7,363 nt of DNA from the NCBI GenBank assembly GCA_023443765.1, contig JAEZTA010000087.1, forward strand, positions 1 through 7,363, read 5' to 3'. The DNA comes from Bacteroidota bacterium. Its GTDB lineage: Bacteria; Bacteroidota; Bacteroidia; Bacteroidales; Rikenellaceae. Under the pieces are notes generated by a model, which had not been told where the DNA came from, did not search any database, and saw nothing but the letters and a program-made list of their open reading frames with translations. The position numbers and the translations under genes are program-made. Below are positions 6,176 through 7,363 of the stretch, piece by piece; the first letter of the stretch is position 1, and the number at the start of each line of letters is the position of its first letter.

Positions 6176-6183
6176 CAAATTTA
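6176..6183 (-). promoter_or_regulatory. Candidate -7 promoter box for the TatD-tcdA operon
   Basis: On the minus strand the bases read TAAATTTG, an exact match to the Bacteroidota -7 consensus TAnnTTTG. Only 8 nt separate it from the ATG at 6167, so transcripts would have almost no leader. No clear TTTG lies at the usual 19-21 bp upstream distance; the nearest TTG is about 33 bp away. An eight-base match alone is weak evidence. Confidence 0.35.
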
Positions 6184-6423
6184 GGGATTTTAGCGGGAGT
6201 ATTGCGAATTTGAGGCCAATTTTTTAATCCCCGGTTCTGTCTGCCTCGTGCCGTTCTGCCGGTGGACTTTCCGGGGGCTGTTTTCGCCGCGGATTCTTCC
6301 GTTATTCTTTCGTTGCGTAAGCATTCGAAAGGTCTTTATTTTGACCCGAAAGCATGGGCTTTAAATCTTAAGTAAATTTAAGAAATAATGGTTTATGCAT
6401 AGGGAATTTTGGGAAAAAATTTG

Positions 6424-6431
6424 TACTTTCG
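6424..6431 (+). promoter_or_regulatory. Candidate nqrA promoter (-7 box)
   Basis: TACTTTCG, preceded by TTTG, closely resembles the Bacteroidota -7 element TAnnTTTG with one mismatch and lies in an AT-rich stretch about 70 nt before the nqrA ATG. A TTTG occurs at 6408-6411 but only 12 bp upstream, short of the usual 19-21, so the -33 element is not convincing. It would give a leader of roughly 65 nt containing the hairpin at 6445-6460. Confidence 0.5.
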
Positions 6432-6444
6432 CACGCGAATTAAT

Positions 6445-6460
6445 TGTTAGTACGCTAACA
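6445..6460 (+). promoter_or_regulatory. Small leader hairpin upstream of nqrA
   Basis: TGTTAG (6445-6450) and CTAACA (6455-6460) pair perfectly around TACG, a UNCG-type tetraloop in RNA, although the closing pair is G-C and not the especially stable C-G. It lies in the presumed nqrA leader, 42 nt before the start codon. At the DNA level it could equally be a regulator-binding palindrome. It does not match a riboswitch I know. Confidence 0.4.
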
Positions 6461-6502
6461 GCCGAACTTAAATTCCAAACATAACAATCAAAATCATTAA
6501 CC

Positions 6503-7363
6503 ATGTCGAAAATCATTACACTACGCAAGGGTTTAGACATCAATCTGGTGGGCAAACCCCAGGAGTCGTTGGCGGATGTACCGCAGGCTTCGGAGTATGC
6601 CCTCTCGCCCCTCGATTTCGAGGGTGTGACTCCCAAGCTGCTGGTTAAGGAGGGTGATCGGGTGAAAGCCGGCACGCCGTTGTTCTTCAACAAGGCCAAC
6701 GAACGTGTGCTCTTCACATCGCCCGTAAGCGGCACGGTGACCGCCGTCAACCGCGGTGAGAAACGCAAGATTCTCAACGTGACGGTGACCCCCGACGCTA
6801 CCCAGGAGTACGAGGAGTTCCCGAAGACCGACCTTGGGTCGGCTTCGCGCGACCAGATCGTCGAACTGCTGCTCCGGTCGGGCCTCTGGCCGATGATCGT
6901 GCAGCGCCCTTACGGCATCATTGCCGATCCCAGCGACACGCCGAAAGCGGTCTTCATCTCCGCCTTCGACTCCGCACCGCTGGCCCCGGACTACAATTTT
7001 GTCCTCAAGGCCGAGCAGAAGAACCTCCAGACGGGTATCGACGTGATGCGCAAGCTCACTTCGGGTAAGGTGCACCTCTCGGTGCGGGCTAAGGCCGAGG
7101 GCCAGATGCCGTCGCTCAAGGGCGCCGAACTGCATGCCTTTGCCGGCAAGCACCCCGTCGGCAACGTCGGAGTCCAGATTCACCACGTAGATCCGGTGAA
7201 CAAGGGCGAAGTAGTGTGGACGGTCAACATCCAGGACCTGGCCATCATCGGCCGCCTGTTCAACGAAGGCCGTGTCGACATGAAGAAAATCGTCGCCGTA
7301 GCCGGTTCGGAGATCGAAAAACCGCAGTACGTCCGCATCGTCAGCGGCGCCAAGGTCGATTCG
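6503..7363 (+). CDS. nqrA: Na+-translocating NADH:quinone reductase subunit A, 5' part, cut by window edge
   Basis: NqrA is the cytoplasmic, quinone-associated subunit of the six-subunit Na+-NQR complex, which couples NADH oxidation to Na+ export. The frame from ATG 6503 stays open for 287 codons to the window end; the family is about 450 residues, so roughly the last third is missing. The N-terminus (MSKIITLRKGLDINLVGKP) is characteristic. A biotinyl/lipoyl-like domain follows (KEGDRVKAGTPLFF near 49-62, SPVSGTVTAVNRGEKRKI near 73-90). Then come NqrA-typical blocks: LLLRSGLWPMIVQRPYG, FISAFDSAPLAPDY (151-164) and FAGKHPVGNVGVQIHH (213-228). The SPVSGTV segment is shared with RnfC, but the absence of 4Fe-4S cysteine clusters and the FDSAPLAPDY block favour NqrA. 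The ATG is preceded by an A-rich leader with no Shine-Dalgarno sequence. nqrB-F would be expected to follow beyond the edge. Confidence 0.95.
   Translation, partial: MSKIITLRKGLDINLVGKPQESLADVPQASEYALSPLDFEGVTPKLLVKEGDRVKAGTPLFFNKANERVLFTSPVSGTVTAVNRGEKRKILNVTVTPDATQEYEEFPKTDLGSASRDQIVELLLRSGLWPMIVQRPYGIIADPSDTPKAVFISAFDSAPLAPDYNFVLKAEQKNLQTGIDVMRKLTSGKVHLSVRAKAEGQMPSLKGAELHAFAGKHPVGNVGVQIHHVDPVNKGEVVWTVNIQDLAIIGRLFNEGRVDMKKIVAVAGSEIEKPQYVRIVSGAKVDS

Larger units (their letters stand above)
6168..6502. other. Divergent intergenic region, TatD-type gene / nqrA
   Basis: These 335 nt separate the minus-strand operon from nqrA. The middle part (about 6230-6350) is GC-rich, and I see no gene, RNA or strong hairpin in it. 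The nqrA-proximal part (6361-6502) is sharply AT-rich, with a weak inverted repeat CTTAA/TTAAG at 6367-6371 and 6378-6382, a promoter candidate at 6424-6431 and a leader hairpin at 6445-6460. The other end holds a promoter-like box for the minus-strand operon at 6176-6183. No open frame in it resembles a protein. Confidence 0.75.

Noticed and set aside
6300..6360. The GGTC/GACC and TTCG/CGAA pairing near 6330-6355 as an operator or riboswitch
   Set aside because: The arms are 4 bp each with a 3-nt bulge; it is no better than chance and matches no known motif.
6533..7186. A 217-codon minus-strand open frame opposite nqrA
   Set aside because: The plus strand encodes clear NqrA sequence over the same bases; the minus reading is an artefact of codon use.

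Overview
The window is a stretch of chromosomal housekeeping DNA from a member of the Bacteroidota. Lineage signs are an NqrA subunit of the Na+-pumping NADH dehydrogenase, a very compact TatD-type hydrolase, TAnnTTTG-like promoter elements, and start codons mostly without a well-placed Shine-Dalgarno sequence. The GC-rich coding style and the look of the alaS-gpmI spacer suggest Alistipes or a close Rikenellaceae relative; this is recognition from memory, not a search.

Layout. (1) 2-1396 (+) is the 3' half of alaS, cut by the left edge: editing domain and C-Ala domain. (2) 1397-1622 is a non-coding spacer full of nested inverted repeats, ending in a perfect 9-bp hairpin; it looks like a dispersed intergenic repeat. 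(3) 1623-3149 (+) is gpmI, complete, followed by a strong 14-bp-stem terminator (3183-3217). (4) 6167 down to 3378 (-) is a four-gene block transcribed towards gpmI: compact TatD-family hydrolase, then tcdA, then a D-2-hydroxyacid dehydrogenase, then a PrdX/ProXp-type prolyl-tRNA editing protein. Gaps are 4, 52 and 1 nt, so it is probably one operon; the 52-nt gap holds a five-copy 7-bp tandem repeat. (5) 6168-6502 is a divergent intergenic region with a TatD-side and an nqrA-side promoter candidate and a small 5'-UTR hairpin. (6) 6503-7363 (+) is the 5' part of nqrA, cut by the right edge.

How the genes fit together. Three products act on tRNA quality: AlaRS with its own editing site, TcdA (ct6A formation at position 37) and the trans-editing protein, whose ProXp-ala-like relatives remove alanine from tRNA-Pro. 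gpmI (glycolysis) and nqrA (respiratory Na+ export) are energy metabolism genes. I found no mobile element, CRISPR array, toxin-antitoxin pair, defence system or RNA gene. I do not see a clearly new biological system; the most interesting items are the structured spacer repeat, the heptamer repeat inside the operon, the shortened TatD fold and the tRNA-quality operon.
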